64,000 bases of DNA from Nitratidesulfovibrio termitidis HI1 (GTDB lineage Bacteria; Desulfobacterota; Desulfovibrionia; Desulfovibrionales; Desulfovibrionaceae): positions 776,388 to 840,387 of the forward strand of contig NZ_KI632512.1 in the NCBI RefSeq assembly GCF_000504305.1, written 5' to 3'. Below are positions 1 through 8,433 of the stretch, one piece after another (the stretch's first letter is position 1; each line of letters begins with the position of its first letter). The notes beneath the pieces are model-generated. The model was not told the DNA's origin. It did no database searches and saw nothing but the letters and a program-made list of their open reading frames with translations. The position numbers were made by a program, and so were the translations under genes.

Positions 1-465
1 GATGAAACCCTGTGCAGCGGCCAGATACCCTTCATCATCAGTCTGGTGGCCGCCGGGCTTGGCGTGGCGCTGGTGCCGCGCCTGATGCTGACGGAACCGC
101 TGCCCCGGGGCGTCCACCGTGCCCTGCTGGACGACGACGACCTGCGCTGGCGCGCGGTGCTGGCCTGGAGGCAGGGGTACAGCCTGTCCCCGGCGGCGGC
201 GGCATGGCTGGAACTGATGCACGAGATGCCGCCGCACATTGCCTGCGGCATGGACGGCGGCCAGGCGTGGCCAGACAGGCCAGACGGGCCAGACGGGCCA
301 GACGGGCCGGATACGCCAGACAAGCCGTGTGCAGGGCCCGCCACGGCAGCAAGGGGAAAGATTACAAATGAAAACGCCCCGCCGGTCGGGGCGGAGCGGT
401 GTCATGCTGCGGGCGGGATTGGCAGGACTGGCGGGAAGGGCGGGAAGGGCGGGCGCAGACGCTGA
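1..465 (+). CDS. LysR-family transcriptional regulator, C-terminal part
   Basis: The frame is open from the first base and the visible part reads as the end of a LysR effector-binding domain. FIISLVAAGLGVALVPRLM is the usual last helix-strand unit, followed by a WRAVLAWR strand and a closing helix. LysR proteins bind DNA through an N-terminal winged helix that lies outside the window. The tail after the domain (about residue 85 on) is unusual: it has DGP repeats encoded by a 9-bp tandem repeat (about 278-311) and then a Gly/Arg-rich end, so the true domain probably stops near base 260. The TGA stop (463-465) directly abuts the stop of cheA on the other strand. The family call is fairly safe; target genes are unknown. 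Confidence 0.75.
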   Translation, partial: DETLCSGQIPFIISLVAAGLGVALVPRLMLTEPLPRGVHRALLDDDDLRWRAVLAWRQGYSLSPAAAAWLELMHEMPPHIACGMDGGQAWPDRPDGPDGPDGPDTPDKPCAGPATAARGKITNENAPPVGAERCHAAGGIGRTGGKGGKGGRRR

Positions 466-2871
466 TCAGCGTTCCTGCATGCCCTGCGCCACGCGCACCA
501 GTTGGGCGGCGTCGAGAATCAGCGATATGCCGCCCTCCGCGTCCACGCTGGACCCGGCAATCCAGGCGGCACGGCGGCAGGGGCCGCCCAGACGCTTGAT
601 GACCGCCTGCTCCAGCCCGGCCACGCCATCAACGGCAAAGCCCACCGGCAGGCCATCCACGTTGGCGATGATCACCCGTTCGTAGGCGGGCTGTTCGCCC
701 GGCACGTCCAGGAAGCGGCGCAGGCTGAGGCACGGCACCAGTCGTTCGCGGTACTCGATGAGGCCCAGCGTGGCGGCCTCGCCGTCCACGAAGCGCTCCA
801 GGCACGCCTGCACCTGGGTAAGGGGCAGGATGAACGTCTCGTCGCCCACGCGCACGCGCAGGCCGTCGATGATGGCCAGGGTAAGGGGGATGCGCAGCCG
901 CCAGGCCGTGCCCTCGCCCCGCCGGGTGACCACGTCCACGCTGCCGCGCAGGGAACCCAGGGCCGTGCTGACCACGTCCAGCCCCACCCCGCGCCCGGAC
1001 AGGTCGGATACGCCGCTGGCCGTGCTGAAGCCGGGCAGAAACAGCAGTTGCAACAGTTCCGCCTCGCCGGGGTCCGCGTCCGGGGCCAGCAGGCCCCGTG
1101 CCACGCCCACGGCGCGCAGTTTGTCCAGGTCGATGCCCGCGCCGTCGTCGGACACGGTGATCAGCACCTCGCCCCCGGCATGGGCGGCGGACAGGCGCAG
1201 CACGGCCTCGGCGGGCTTGCCCGCCGCCAGCCGAGCCTCTGCCGATTCCACGCCATGATCCATGGCGTTGCGCACCAGATGCAGCAAGGGGTCGCGCAGG
1301 TGGTCGATGACGGTCTTGTCCAGTTCCGTCTCGCCGCCCTCGGCCACGAAGCGCACGTCCTTGCCCAGCCGCGCCGCCAGATCGCGCACCAGCCGCCGGA
1401 AGGCATGGAAGGTGGCGTCCAGAGGCACCATGCGCACCGACATGGTGCTGTCGCGCAGGGATTCGGTAAGCCGCTCCAGCCCTTCGGCCAGTTCGCGCAG
1501 GCGCGGGTCGTCGTGGTCGGTGGCGATGCGCGAAAGGCGCGCCTGCAGGATGACCAGTTCGCCCACGTTGTCCAGCAGGCGATCCACCTTGGCGCTGTCC
1601 ACGCGCAGGCTGGTGGTGGCGCCTTCGTCGCCGCCGGGGCGCAGGGGGCCCGCCGGGGCGGCATCGTCACCCGCCGGGGGGGAACATTCCGGCACGGACC
1701 ATGGCGTGGGGGCAACGGCAGACACGGACGATGCGGCCTGCGGCATTGCGGCGGCAGGCATGCCCTCGGGTACCCCCGGAACATCGCCATCGGCCCCACT
1801 GATTCCATCGCCCCCGCCCTGCACGCGCACCGCCCGCAGGGCCTCGTCACCCGCACCGGCTGCGGCCAGCAGGCCGACCGCATCGGCAACGCCTCCCTGC
1901 GCCGCGATGCGGCACAAAAGTTCCGGCGAAGGCAGCAGCCGCTCCTCGCCCAGGGCCACCACGTCCAGCCCGGCCTCGTCCATCAGCGTGGCGAACGGCT
2001 CGCGCACCATGGCCAGCGGGTGTTCCGTGACCAGCACGGCGTCCCAGCGCAGGTGCACCGCTTCCGCGTCCAGCCCGTCCAATGCGGGCACGGTTTCGCA
2101 GTGGGGCCAGACATGCAGGGGGCCAAGCCCGTGCAGCCCGTCCAGCAGCCGCGAAGGGTCCAGCCCACGGCGCAGCGCGTCGGGCGACGGAGCATAGTGC
2201 AGCCAGTACACCCTGGGTTCGCGGGGGGAGCCGCCGGGAACGGTGGGCGATTCCGGGGCCATGTGCCCGGCTGTGCGTCCGGACGATGCGGGGATGCCAC
2301 CCGACGAGGTCATGGGGAAATCCCGCAGTGGCGCGGCGGGGGGAGTGTCCGCCAGAAAGGGCACAACCGGGACATCATCGCCCATGGCGCGAGGGAGGGC
2401 AGGAAATGCGGGGGGAGAGACGGCGAGCCCGACCCAGCGTGCCGCCAGCGCCCCGATACGGTCCAGCAGGTCGCGTTCGCGCGCGGCAACGCCGTCCGTA
2501 TCTGCGCCCTGCCTCGCGCTGGCTGACGTAGAGGCTTCTGCTGCAACCGGGGCCTCTGCCCCCTGTTCCAACAGTTCCTGCAAGTGGTCCTTGGCGTCCA
2601 GACCAAGGGTCAGCAATTCGGAGGTGGCCGGAACCCCGGCCTTGCGCACGTTGTCGAACAGGTCCTCCACCGCGTGGGTGAAGCGGGCCACGGCGTCAAA
2701 GCCGAACATGGCCCCGGTGCCCTTCAGGGTGTGCAGGGCGCGGAACACCCGCGCCATGAGCGCGGCGTCGCCCGGGTGCGATTCCAGTTCCAGTAGCGCT
2801 TCCTCGAGGTCGATGAGCAGATCGCGGGCTTCCTCGGTGAACACGCGCCGCGCGGTGCCGCCGGGGTTCAT
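466..2871 (-). CDS. cheA: Chemotaxis histidine kinase CheA
   Basis: CheA autophosphorylates in response to receptor/CheW complexes and passes the phosphate to CheY and CheB. At 801 residues the domains are visible in order. The Hpt domain has the phospho-acceptor His47 in ALHTLKGTG. A P2-like region (about 215-330) is flanked by low-complexity linkers. Dimerisation begins near LLDNVGELVILQ (about 430). The ATPase has an N box LVRNAMDHGVE (about 531), a G1 box DDGAGID (about 574) and a G2 box GRGVGLDVV. A CheW-like P5 domain runs from about 655. The start overlaps the end of cheW by four bases (ATGA), so translation is probably coupled. No cheY, cheB or cheR lies nearby. Confidence 0.95.
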   Translation of the reverse strand: MNPGGTARRVFTEEARDLLIDLEEALLELESHPGDAALMARVFRALHTLKGTGAMFGFDAVARFTHAVEDLFDNVRKAGVPATSELLTLGLDAKDHLQELLEQGAEAPVAAEASTSASARQGADTDGVAARERDLLDRIGALAARWVGLAVSPPAFPALPRAMGDDVPVVPFLADTPPAAPLRDFPMTSSGGIPASSGRTAGHMAPESPTVPGGSPREPRVYWLHYAPSPDALRRGLDPSRLLDGLHGLGPLHVWPHCETVPALDGLDAEAVHLRWDAVLVTEHPLAMVREPFATLMDEAGLDVVALGEERLLPSPELLCRIAAQGGVADAVGLLAAAGAGDEALRAVRVQGGGDGISGADGDVPGVPEGMPAAAMPQAASSVSAVAPTPWSVPECSPPAGDDAAPAGPLRPGGDEGATTSLRVDSAKVDRLLDNVGELVILQARLSRIATDHDDPRLRELAEGLERLTESLRDSTMSVRMVPLDATFHAFRRLVRDLAARLGKDVRFVAEGGETELDKTVIDHLRDPLLHLVRNAMDHGVESAEARLAAGKPAEAVLRLSAAHAGGEVLITVSDDGAGIDLDKLRAVGVARGLLAPDADPGEAELLQLLFLPGFSTASGVSDLSGRGVGLDVVSTALGSLRGSVDVVTRRGEGTAWRLRIPLTLAIIDGLRVRVGDETFILPLTQVQACLERFVDGEAATLGLIEYRERLVPCLSLRRFLDVPGEQPAYERVIIANVDGLPVGFAVDGVAGLEQAVIKRLGGPCRRAAWIAGSSVDAEGGISLILDAAQLVRVAQGMQER

Positions 2872-3773
2872 GCGCCACCTCCGCCGAAACGGACGGGGGT
2901 GCCCGGCGCGTCATCGGTACGGGCCGCGCGCGAGCGCGACTGCCCGTCGGCGGGCTGGCCATCGGCAAGGGAGCGGGACGGATTCGAGGACTGGGGCAAC
3001 GCAGAGGCTTGCGGCGGAACCGGCAGCGGCGAGCCCGAAGGCTCCTCGTCGTCGAACAGCCGGTCGGCGTCCAGCAGCAGCACATGCCGCCCCTCGTGGC
3101 GGAATATCCCGGCCAGCACGTCGGCGGGCACGGGGGTTCCCATGCGCGGCGGAGGCTCCACGGCTACGGCGTCGATTTCGATGACCTCGCGCACGGCGTC
3201 GGCCAGCGCGCCCACCAGGGTGATGCCGCCGCCCGCATCCGGGGGGGCAGGCACCTCGACGATGACGATGCGCGAATGCACGGTGCGCGCAACGTTGCCC
3301 ATGCCCAGCCGGGTGCGCAGGTCCACCACCGGCACGGCCGCGCCGCGCAGGTTCACCACCCCGCGCACATGCCGCGGCATGCGGGGAATGCGGGTCAGTT
3401 CGCCGAAGTCCAGCACTTCGCGCACCACGCCGATATCGAGGGCAAAGCGCTCGTCCCCCAGGGTCAGGGCCAGCAGCCTGCGGGTGGGCACCATGGGGCC
3501 AGGCCCCGAAAGCGCAGGGTTTGCCTGACGCACAGGGCTTGCCTGACGGGCCGGACTTGCCTGACGGGCCGAATCTGCCGACCGCGCACCATCACGCAGC
3601 ACGGCGCCGACAGGCGGCATGTCCGCCGCTTCCCTGCCGCCCGCGTGGTCCTGCGAGGCCTGTCTGTCGTTATCCTGCTGCACGTCGTGGTTCCAGTGCG
3701 GGACGCTCGCGCCGAGTCCCGGTCCGAATGTGCGGAGATGGCGCCGCTTCCGGAGCCATTCCGCCAGGTGCAT
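2868..3773 (-). CDS. cheW: Chemotaxis adaptor CheW
   Basis: CheW bridges receptors and CheA at the cell pole. The conserved domain starts near residue 94 (RRLLALTLGDERFALDIGVVREVL) and includes HVRGVVNLRGAAVPVVDLR, the usual beta-barrel signature, ending near 235. It is longer than a normal CheW (about 150-170 residues). A 90-residue N-terminal extension contains RQASP/RQANP repeats encoded by an imperfect 15-18-bp tandem repeat (about 3517-3582), and there is a 65-residue Ser/Pro/Asp tail. The start at 3773 lies 17 nt after the receptor stop; a shorter start at the domain edge (Met near 94) is possible. It sits between the receptor and cheA in one operon. Confidence 0.88.
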   Translation of the reverse strand: MHLAEWLRKRRHLRTFGPGLGASVPHWNHDVQQDNDRQASQDHAGGREAADMPPVGAVLRDGARSADSARQASPARQASPVRQANPALSGPGPMVPTRRLLALTLGDERFALDIGVVREVLDFGELTRIPRMPRHVRGVVNLRGAAVPVVDLRTRLGMGNVARTVHSRIVIVEVPAPPDAGGGITLVGALADAVREVIEIDAVAVEPPPRMGTPVPADVLAGIFRHEGRHVLLLDADRLFDDEEPSGSPLPVPPQASALPQSSNPSRSLADGQPADGQSRSRAARTDDAPGTPVRFGGGGA

Positions 3774-3790
3774 ACGTTGCGCCGGACGCG

Positions 3791-5974
3791 CTAGAAGCGT
3801 TCGAAATCCTGGTCGTCCGTGTCGTCCGCATCGTCCGTGAGGTTGATGCGCACCTTGCGCGGGTCGCCGTCCTTCAGCGTGGGCATGGCCGAAGGCTGCG
3901 GCCCCGGCACCCGCTGCACCTTGGGAGACATGTCCGTCCCCAGGCGGAAGAAGGCCACGGTACGTTGCAGGTGAGCCGCCTGGGCAGACAGTTCCTCGGA
4001 CGTGGAGGCCACCTCTTCGGAAGCCGCCGCGTTCTGCTGGATGACCTGGTCGAGCATGTGCAAGGCCTCGTTGACCTGGCTTGCGCCTTCGCGCTGCTCG
4101 ATGCTGGCGGCGGCGATCTCCTGCACCAGTTCAGAGGTGCGCTCGATGTCCGGCACCAGCTTGCCCAGCAGTTCTCCCGCACGTTCCGAAACTTCCAGGC
4201 TGGCCCCGGACAGCCTGTTGATTTCCGCCGCTGCCGCCTGGCTGCGCTCGGCCAGCTTGCGCACTTCCGACGCAACCACGGCAAAGCCACGCCCCTGTTC
4301 GCCCGCGCGGGCCGCCTCGATGGCGGCGTTCAGGGCCAGCAGGTCGGTCTGCCGGGCGATTTCCTCGATGATGGAAATCTTGCTGGCGATCTCGCGCATG
4401 GCCTTCAGCGTGGCGGCCACAGCCGTGCCCGAATCGCGGGCGTCGTCCGCCGCGCGCACCGCTATGGATTCGGTGGTGCGGGCGTTTTCGGCGTTCTGGG
4501 CGATGCGCGCCACCATTTCTTCCATGGAGGCGGAGCACTGCTCCACCGAGGCCGCCTGCTCCGTGGCGCCCTGCGAAAGGGCTTCTGCCGTGGCGCTCAG
4601 TTCTTCGCTGCCCGCAGCCACGTTCTCGGCGCCCACCTGCACATCGCGCACGACATCGGACAGCCGCTGCACCATGTTGCCCAGCGAGGCCAGCAGCCGG
4701 TCGTTGTCGCCGCGCGGCTCCAGCGACACGCGCAGGTCGCCGGTGGCCAGGGTGGAGGCATTGCGCGAGATGGAACGCTCGACGGAAACCATCTCTCCCA
4801 GTGCGCGCATCAGTTCGTCGCGCGGGCCGCGCATGGCCACCTCGATGTCCACGTTGCCCCGGGCCAGTTCGCGGGCCGTTTCCACCACGCGGCGTTCGGC
4901 CACAAGCATCTCGCGCATGGCTTGCAGCAGTCTGCCCACTTCGTCGGTACCCTCGGCCTCAACTTCCAGCGAGGTCTCGCCCAGGGCCACGGCCTCGGCC
5001 ACCGCCGCCGCGCGGGCAATCCCCCCGCGCACCGACTTGCCGATAAGGACGGCGAACAGCAACCCCAAAACCAGCGCACCGCCGGCAACCCCCAGCGATA
5101 TCACGGACGAGCGGCGCACCGCGTCGCCCATGCGGTCCTGCTGGGCGTCCTTCACCGCAACCACGGTGTTGCGCACGCCCTCGGCCACGTTGGCCATGCC
5201 CGACATGCGGCTGTCGCGTTCGTTCTCGTCCTTGACCAGTTGTTCCACCTGTTCGCGGTATGCCCGGGCGCTGGCCAGTACCGTAGAGGCCAACTTCCAG
5301 TTCTCTCCGGAGCCCTCGCTGGCGGAAAGTCCGGATGCCGCGGATATGGCCTTGTCCAGCCGCATGCGCGCGCGCGACAGGGAATCCGTATCGCCCCGCC
5401 ACAGGTAATAGAGCACGTCCACCCGCGACTGGAGGAATTCCGTCTCCAGCGAGACCAGGGTTTGCAGTTCGTCACGCCGGGGCGCCAGCGACGGGTTGGT
5501 TTGCACGATGGCGTTCAGGCGGGCGGCATGCAGCCGCTCCACCCCTTCCTGAAGGGCATTGGCGGCCTGCACGGCGTTCTTGATGGTCTGTTCGCGGTGG
5601 GTCAGCACTCCGTCCAGTTCCAGGAACTTGCGCCGATAGTCGGCATGCATGGGGCCCAGCACGTCCAGGCCGCCTCCGCGCACCCCGTCTGCCGCAAGGC
5701 GCTCGCGCAGCGCGGCGATGCCCTCGGCATCCTTGCCGTGCTGCGCCTCAAAGGCGCGCACGTGCTCACGGCCCCTGCTGAGCAGATAATACAGGATTTC
5801 CACCCGTGAATGTTCCATGCCCGCCACCAGGGCCTGCGTGTTGCCCGTCACCTCCGACTGGCGCAGCAGGTGTTGCTGTTGCTGCCAAGAAAAGGCAACC
5901 ACCCCCGCCACGATGAGCAGCAGCGAGCCAAACCCCAGGCTGAGCTTCATGAACAGACTGCAATTCTTGAGCAT
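3791..5974 (-). CDS. Methyl-accepting chemotaxis protein
   Basis: A transmembrane receptor that senses a ligand outside the membrane and controls CheA. Residues about 9-30 form the first membrane segment. A helical periplasmic sensor of about 255 residues follows, then the second membrane segment (about 288-314), one or two HAMP units (about 315-470) and the cytoplasmic signalling hairpin. The hairpin tip with its highly conserved [21 protein letters not shown] lies near residue 550. The C-terminus is acidic and ends DFERF, loosely like a CheR-docking pentapeptide but lacking the usual Trp; this is only a resemblance. First gene of a receptor-cheW-cheA operon; its ligand cannot be read from the sequence. 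Confidence 0.93.
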   Translation of the reverse strand: MLKNCSLFMKLSLGFGSLLLIVAGVVAFSWQQQQHLLRQSEVTGNTQALVAGMEHSRVEILYYLLSRGREHVRAFEAQHGKDAEGIAALRERLAADGVRGGGLDVLGPMHADYRRKFLELDGVLTHREQTIKNAVQAANALQEGVERLHAARLNAIVQTNPSLAPRRDELQTLVSLETEFLQSRVDVLYYLWRGDTDSLSRARMRLDKAISAASGLSASEGSGENWKLASTVLASARAYREQVEQLVKDENERDSRMSGMANVAEGVRNTVVAVKDAQQDRMGDAVRRSSVISLGVAGGALVLGLLFAVLIGKSVRGGIARAAAVAEAVALGETSLEVEAEGTDEVGRLLQAMREMLVAERRVVETARELARGNVDIEVAMRGPRDELMRALGEMVSVERSISRNASTLATGDLRVSLEPRGDNDRLLASLGNMVQRLSDVVRDVQVGAENVAAGSEELSATAEALSQGATEQAASVEQCSASMEEMVARIAQNAENARTTESIAVRAADDARDSGTAVAATLKAMREIASKISIIEEIARQTDLLALNAAIEAARAGEQGRGFAVVASEVRKLAERSQAAAAEINRLSGASLEVSERAGELLGKLVPDIERTSELVQEIAAASIEQREGASQVNEALHMLDQVIQQNAAASEEVASTSEELSAQAAHLQRTVAFFRLGTDMSPKVQRVPGPQPSAMPTLKDGDPRKVRINLTDDADDTDDQDFERF

Positions 5975-5990
5975 CCGGAACCCCCTGGCC

Positions 5991-6020
5991 CTGTCGAAAC
6001 CTGTCGAAACCCTGTCGAAA
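5991..6020. repeat. Three tandem copies of a CTGTCGAAA motif
   Basis: CTGTCGAAAC occurs at 5991-6000 and 6001-6010, and CCTGTCGAAA at 6011-6020, just upstream of the receptor start on the minus strand. Regular 10-bp spacing puts the copies on one face of the helix, which suits a regulator site, but it could be plain slippage. Confidence 0.5.
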
Positions 6021-6126
6021 AATTGAACCGGCGTGCGGCATGGCGCACCGGGCCTCTCCCGTACCGTATTTCATCAGGGGCGGCAAACCGCATGAATCGA
6101 ACCGGGCCACGTATTCAATATACTGT

Positions 6127-6157
6127 ATTATAAGAATATCACCAAGGCGCATGACAA
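6127..6157 (-). promoter_or_regulatory. Possible promoter of the chemotaxis operon
   Basis: On the minus strand TTGTCA (6152-6157) and a perfect TATAAT (6127-6132) are separated by 19 bp, one or two more than ideal. This lies in the only AT-rich patch between the receptor gene and the Rrf2 gene and would give a leader of about 145 nt. No flagellar sigma-28 promoter was recognised. The rest of 5975-6570 shows nothing beyond the tandem motif and a terminator. Confidence 0.35.
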
Positions 6158-6302
6158 GCGTGAGCAGGCCAACCCCGGCAGATTGTGCCTGCGCACAGTG
6201 TTGGCGTCCCGAATTCTTGCAAGAAGCACGCCGAGATAGGCTTTCGACAAGGCATCCGTTCCATGTACGGCACGGACGTGAGGGGAACGGGGATGCATCA
6301 CC

Positions 6303-6336
6303 CCAGAAAAAAGGAAGCCGCCGGGGAACCGGCGGC
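6303..6336 (-). terminator. Rho-independent terminator downstream of the Rrf2 gene
   Basis: An 8-bp perfect stem GCCGCCGG/CCGGCGGC with a 4-nt loop (6317-6336) is followed on the minus strand by TTCCTTTTTTCTGG. It ends minus-strand transcription about 235 nt beyond the rrf2-type stop, leaving a long 3' tail with no convincing gene in it. Confidence 0.75.
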
Positions 6337-6570
6337 CTAACGCGGGGTGTTCAGCTGGTGAACGGCAATGGCAGGCATGCGTGCAAAAAGAGGCAAATCT
6401 GGCGGAGACGCGGGCCGAAACACACCCGCCACCTGACGTGCAGAAACGTAACGATCCGGCAACCCCCTCGGCAGCAATGCCGGACGGCATGCGCACCGGC
6501 ACATAGAGCGTACCGGCACATCGAGCTTACCGGCATCGCCCCCTTTACTCGGAAGGGAGGGGCGCCGGAA

Positions 6571-7095
6571 TCAGTACAGTTCGGCGGGGCTCGCCGGACG
6601 GGCCGCTCGGCGGACGGTGGCACGCTTGGCGGTGGAAGCATCATCGTCCGTCGTGCGACAGACCGCCTCGTCGTGGGGGGAAAGCGGCTGATCGCCCTCC
6701 ATGAGGGTGGCCAGGGTGGTCTCTTCCAGCGAACGTTCCAGCGCCTGCGACGCGCGCACCCAGGCCGACCTGGTCAGGCAGGAGGCCCGGCGCGCGCAGG
6801 CATTGGCATCGCCGGAACAACAGACGGTAAGCTGGATGCCCCCCTCCATCAGACGCACGATCTCGCCCAGGGTGATCTCCTCGGGGGTGCGGGCCAGCAT
6901 GTGCCCGCCCGAGGCCCCACGGGAACTGCGCGTCAACCCGCCACGCTTCAGGGTCTTGAGGATCTGCTCGATGAACTGGACCGTCACGCCGGTGTGCTGG
7001 GACAGCGCCGTGGTGGTCATGGGAGACTCTTCGCCGTGCATGGCCAAAGCAAGAAGGATGCGCGCCGCGTATCGTGTCTTTGCTGCAAGCTTCAT
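6571..7095 (-). CDS. Rrf2-family transcriptional regulator (first of two)
   Basis: Rrf2 proteins are winged-helix regulators, many of which sense iron-sulfur status, redox or NO through three cysteines. The start at 7095 (MKLAAKTRYAARIL) matches the normal family start; a TTG 54 nt upstream would add an unconserved leader. The recognition region is TGVTVQFIEQILKTLKRGGL and SSRGASGGHML is the wing. Cysteines in VCCSGDANACARRASC are well placed for a cluster or metal. The C-terminal 40 residues are Arg/Ala-rich. It is transcribed away from the second Rrf2 gene (7849) across a 750-bp gap. The regulator family is clear; the signal and targets are not. Confidence 0.9.
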   Translation of the reverse strand: MKLAAKTRYAARILLALAMHGEESPMTTTALSQHTGVTVQFIEQILKTLKRGGLTRSSRGASGGHMLARTPEEITLGEIVRLMEGGIQLTVCCSGDANACARRASCLTRSAWVRASQALERSLEETTLATLMEGDQPLSPHDEAVCRTTDDDASTAKRATVRRAARPASPAELY

Positions 7096-7180
7096 GGTGT
7101 TGGGTCCCGCGCCCGTCACTCGACGCCGCACCACACGGCACGGCGTCAAAAGAGTGAGCTATTACATAAGTATGGGAAAC

Positions 7181-7209
7181 TTCTTACAGAAAATATCCTC
7201 CTTTGTCAA
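7181..7209 (-). promoter_or_regulatory. Promoter for the leftward Rrf2 gene
   Basis: On the minus strand a perfect TTGACA (7204-7209) is followed after 17 bp by TAAGAA (7181-7186), which would start a transcript near 7174, about 80 nt before the start codon. The -10 is weak, which suits a regulated promoter. Confidence 0.5.
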
Positions 7210-7266
7210 TAGGAATTAAAAAAATTCGCTTTCACTGCACATGCCGAAAATCGGCAGAAACGGCAG

Positions 7267-7288
7267 GATGTTAGTGCCCATTAACATC
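7267..7288. promoter_or_regulatory. 22-bp palindromic operator candidate
   Basis: GATGTTA and TAACATC form a perfect 7-bp inverted repeat with an 8-bp spacer, in the gap between the two divergent Rrf2 genes. It lies about 60 bp upstream of the leftward promoter's -35. The A-run after it is too weak for a terminator, so a dimeric regulator site is more likely. Apart from this site and the two promoters, 7213-7660 shows nothing recognisable. Confidence 0.45.
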
Positions 7289-7666
7289 GCAAAAAACGGA
7301 AATGGGTAAATAAAAACAATCAGTTTCACCACAATGACGCAGCGCTCTCATCCGCAGATCAACAATCCACTCCCAAAAACAGAAGCATCCCCTCATTACC
7401 AGGCGAAACAATACCAACTTCCGTAGCCCCTGCCCTGCGCGGCATCCACCGCGGACGCCACGCGTCCGCCCTGCCCTCCGCCATCATCCCGCACCGCCGT
7501 GCAACGTTCGCGTGCACTTCATGGCCCCACACGGACATGCCTGCCACAGCGTCCGGTGTGGATTGCGCGCATCCAAACGCAGGCAAAACAAGAAATATTT
7601 TTCACAACCCAAAAATAGCACTGTTTATTCAACATGTTGAGGAAAACCCCTTTTTTGGAGGGGTGC

Positions 7667-7750
7667 TTGACACCCAAATTCGGATGGGTTTAATTCATAC
7701 GAAATTAATCTGATTCGAAAGGATTCGGATTAATGAAAACGAAATCGTAT
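7667..7750 (+). promoter_or_regulatory. Promoter with overlapping nested inverted repeats for the Rrf2-flavoprotein operon
   Basis: TTGACA (7667-7672), 17 bp, then TTAATT (7690-7695) predicts a start near 7702. Across and just after that start lie nested inverted repeats: ATACGA (7697-7702) with TCGTAT (7745-7750), and ATTAATC (7704-7710) with GATTAAT (7728-7734), plus two copies of ATTCGGAT. Position over the start suggests repression, probably by the adjacent Rrf2 protein; that is inference. The leader to the ATG is about 147 nt. Confidence 0.55.
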
Positions 7751-7848
7751 CAATATACATACGAGCAACCCCGGAATCTCCCGGTCAACAGCCCCACCGC
7801 GCCACGGCGCGCCGCCCTCGCCCCACCGCACAGGCACTGGAGAACGGC

Positions 7849-8415
7849 ATGAGAATTTCCTCCACGGTGCATTACGCATCCCGGCTGCTGGTCAACCTTG
7901 CCCTGCACTGCCCGCAGGACGGCCCCCTTTCCGCGTCCGAACTGGCCGAGCACACGGGCATTTCCGTCAAGTTCATCGAAAAGATCATCCGGCAACTGCG
8001 TACGGCGGGCATGGTCCGCAGCGTACGCGGCGCCGCCGGTGGCCACGTGCTGACCATGAACCCCGACGACGTGACCCTGGGTGACGTGCTGCGGGTGGTG
8101 GAAGGCGGCGTGCAGCCGCCCAACTGCTGCGTGGGCGCCGACTGCGACGACACCCCCTGCCGCTGCAAGGCCGCCTGGACCAGCGCCGCCAAGGCCCTGG
8201 AAGAAACCCTGGACCAGTTCACCCTTACCGACATCATGCACGGCGCCGAGCGCCCCGACGACTGCGCCCACATGGCCAGCGGGGCCGACACGGACGCGCG
8301 CCCCGCCCAGCCCAAGCTGAACGGCAACAAGCCGCTGAACACGCCGCGATACGGCAGAACGCCCCGTGCCCTGCGGGGCTGCAATACCCGAATCTGCTCT
8401 CACCAAAGCCAATAA
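7849..8415 (+). CDS. Rrf2-family transcriptional regulator (second)
   Basis: This is a paralogue of the protein at 6571-7095, with the same helix-turn-helix (TGISVKFIEKIIRQLRTAGM) and wing (SVRGAAGGHVL). The cysteine region is richer: CCVGADCDDTPCRC, against three to four in its neighbour, so the two may sense different things or bind different clusters. About 50 C-terminal residues are unconserved. The start MRISSTVHYASRLL is the family's normal start. It is the first gene of an operon with the flavoprotein 18 nt downstream, and probably regulates itself and that operon. Rrf2 was first named from D. vulgaris, where it accompanies a response regulator; here too a receiver protein ends the cluster. 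Confidence 0.92.
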   Translation: MRISSTVHYASRLLVNLALHCPQDGPLSASELAEHTGISVKFIEKIIRQLRTAGMVRSVRGAAGGHVLTMNPDDVTLGDVLRVVEGGVQPPNCCVGADCDDTPCRCKAAWTSAAKALEETLDQFTLTDIMHGAERPDDCAHMASGADTDARPAQPKLNGNKPLNTPRYGRTPRALRGCNTRICSHQSQ

Positions 8416-8433
8416 GTGAAGGAGTAACCTGGC

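Noticed and set aside
6040-7212. 390-residue plus-strand open frame
   Set aside because: It runs antisense to an Rrf2 gene and through a terminator, with no domain.
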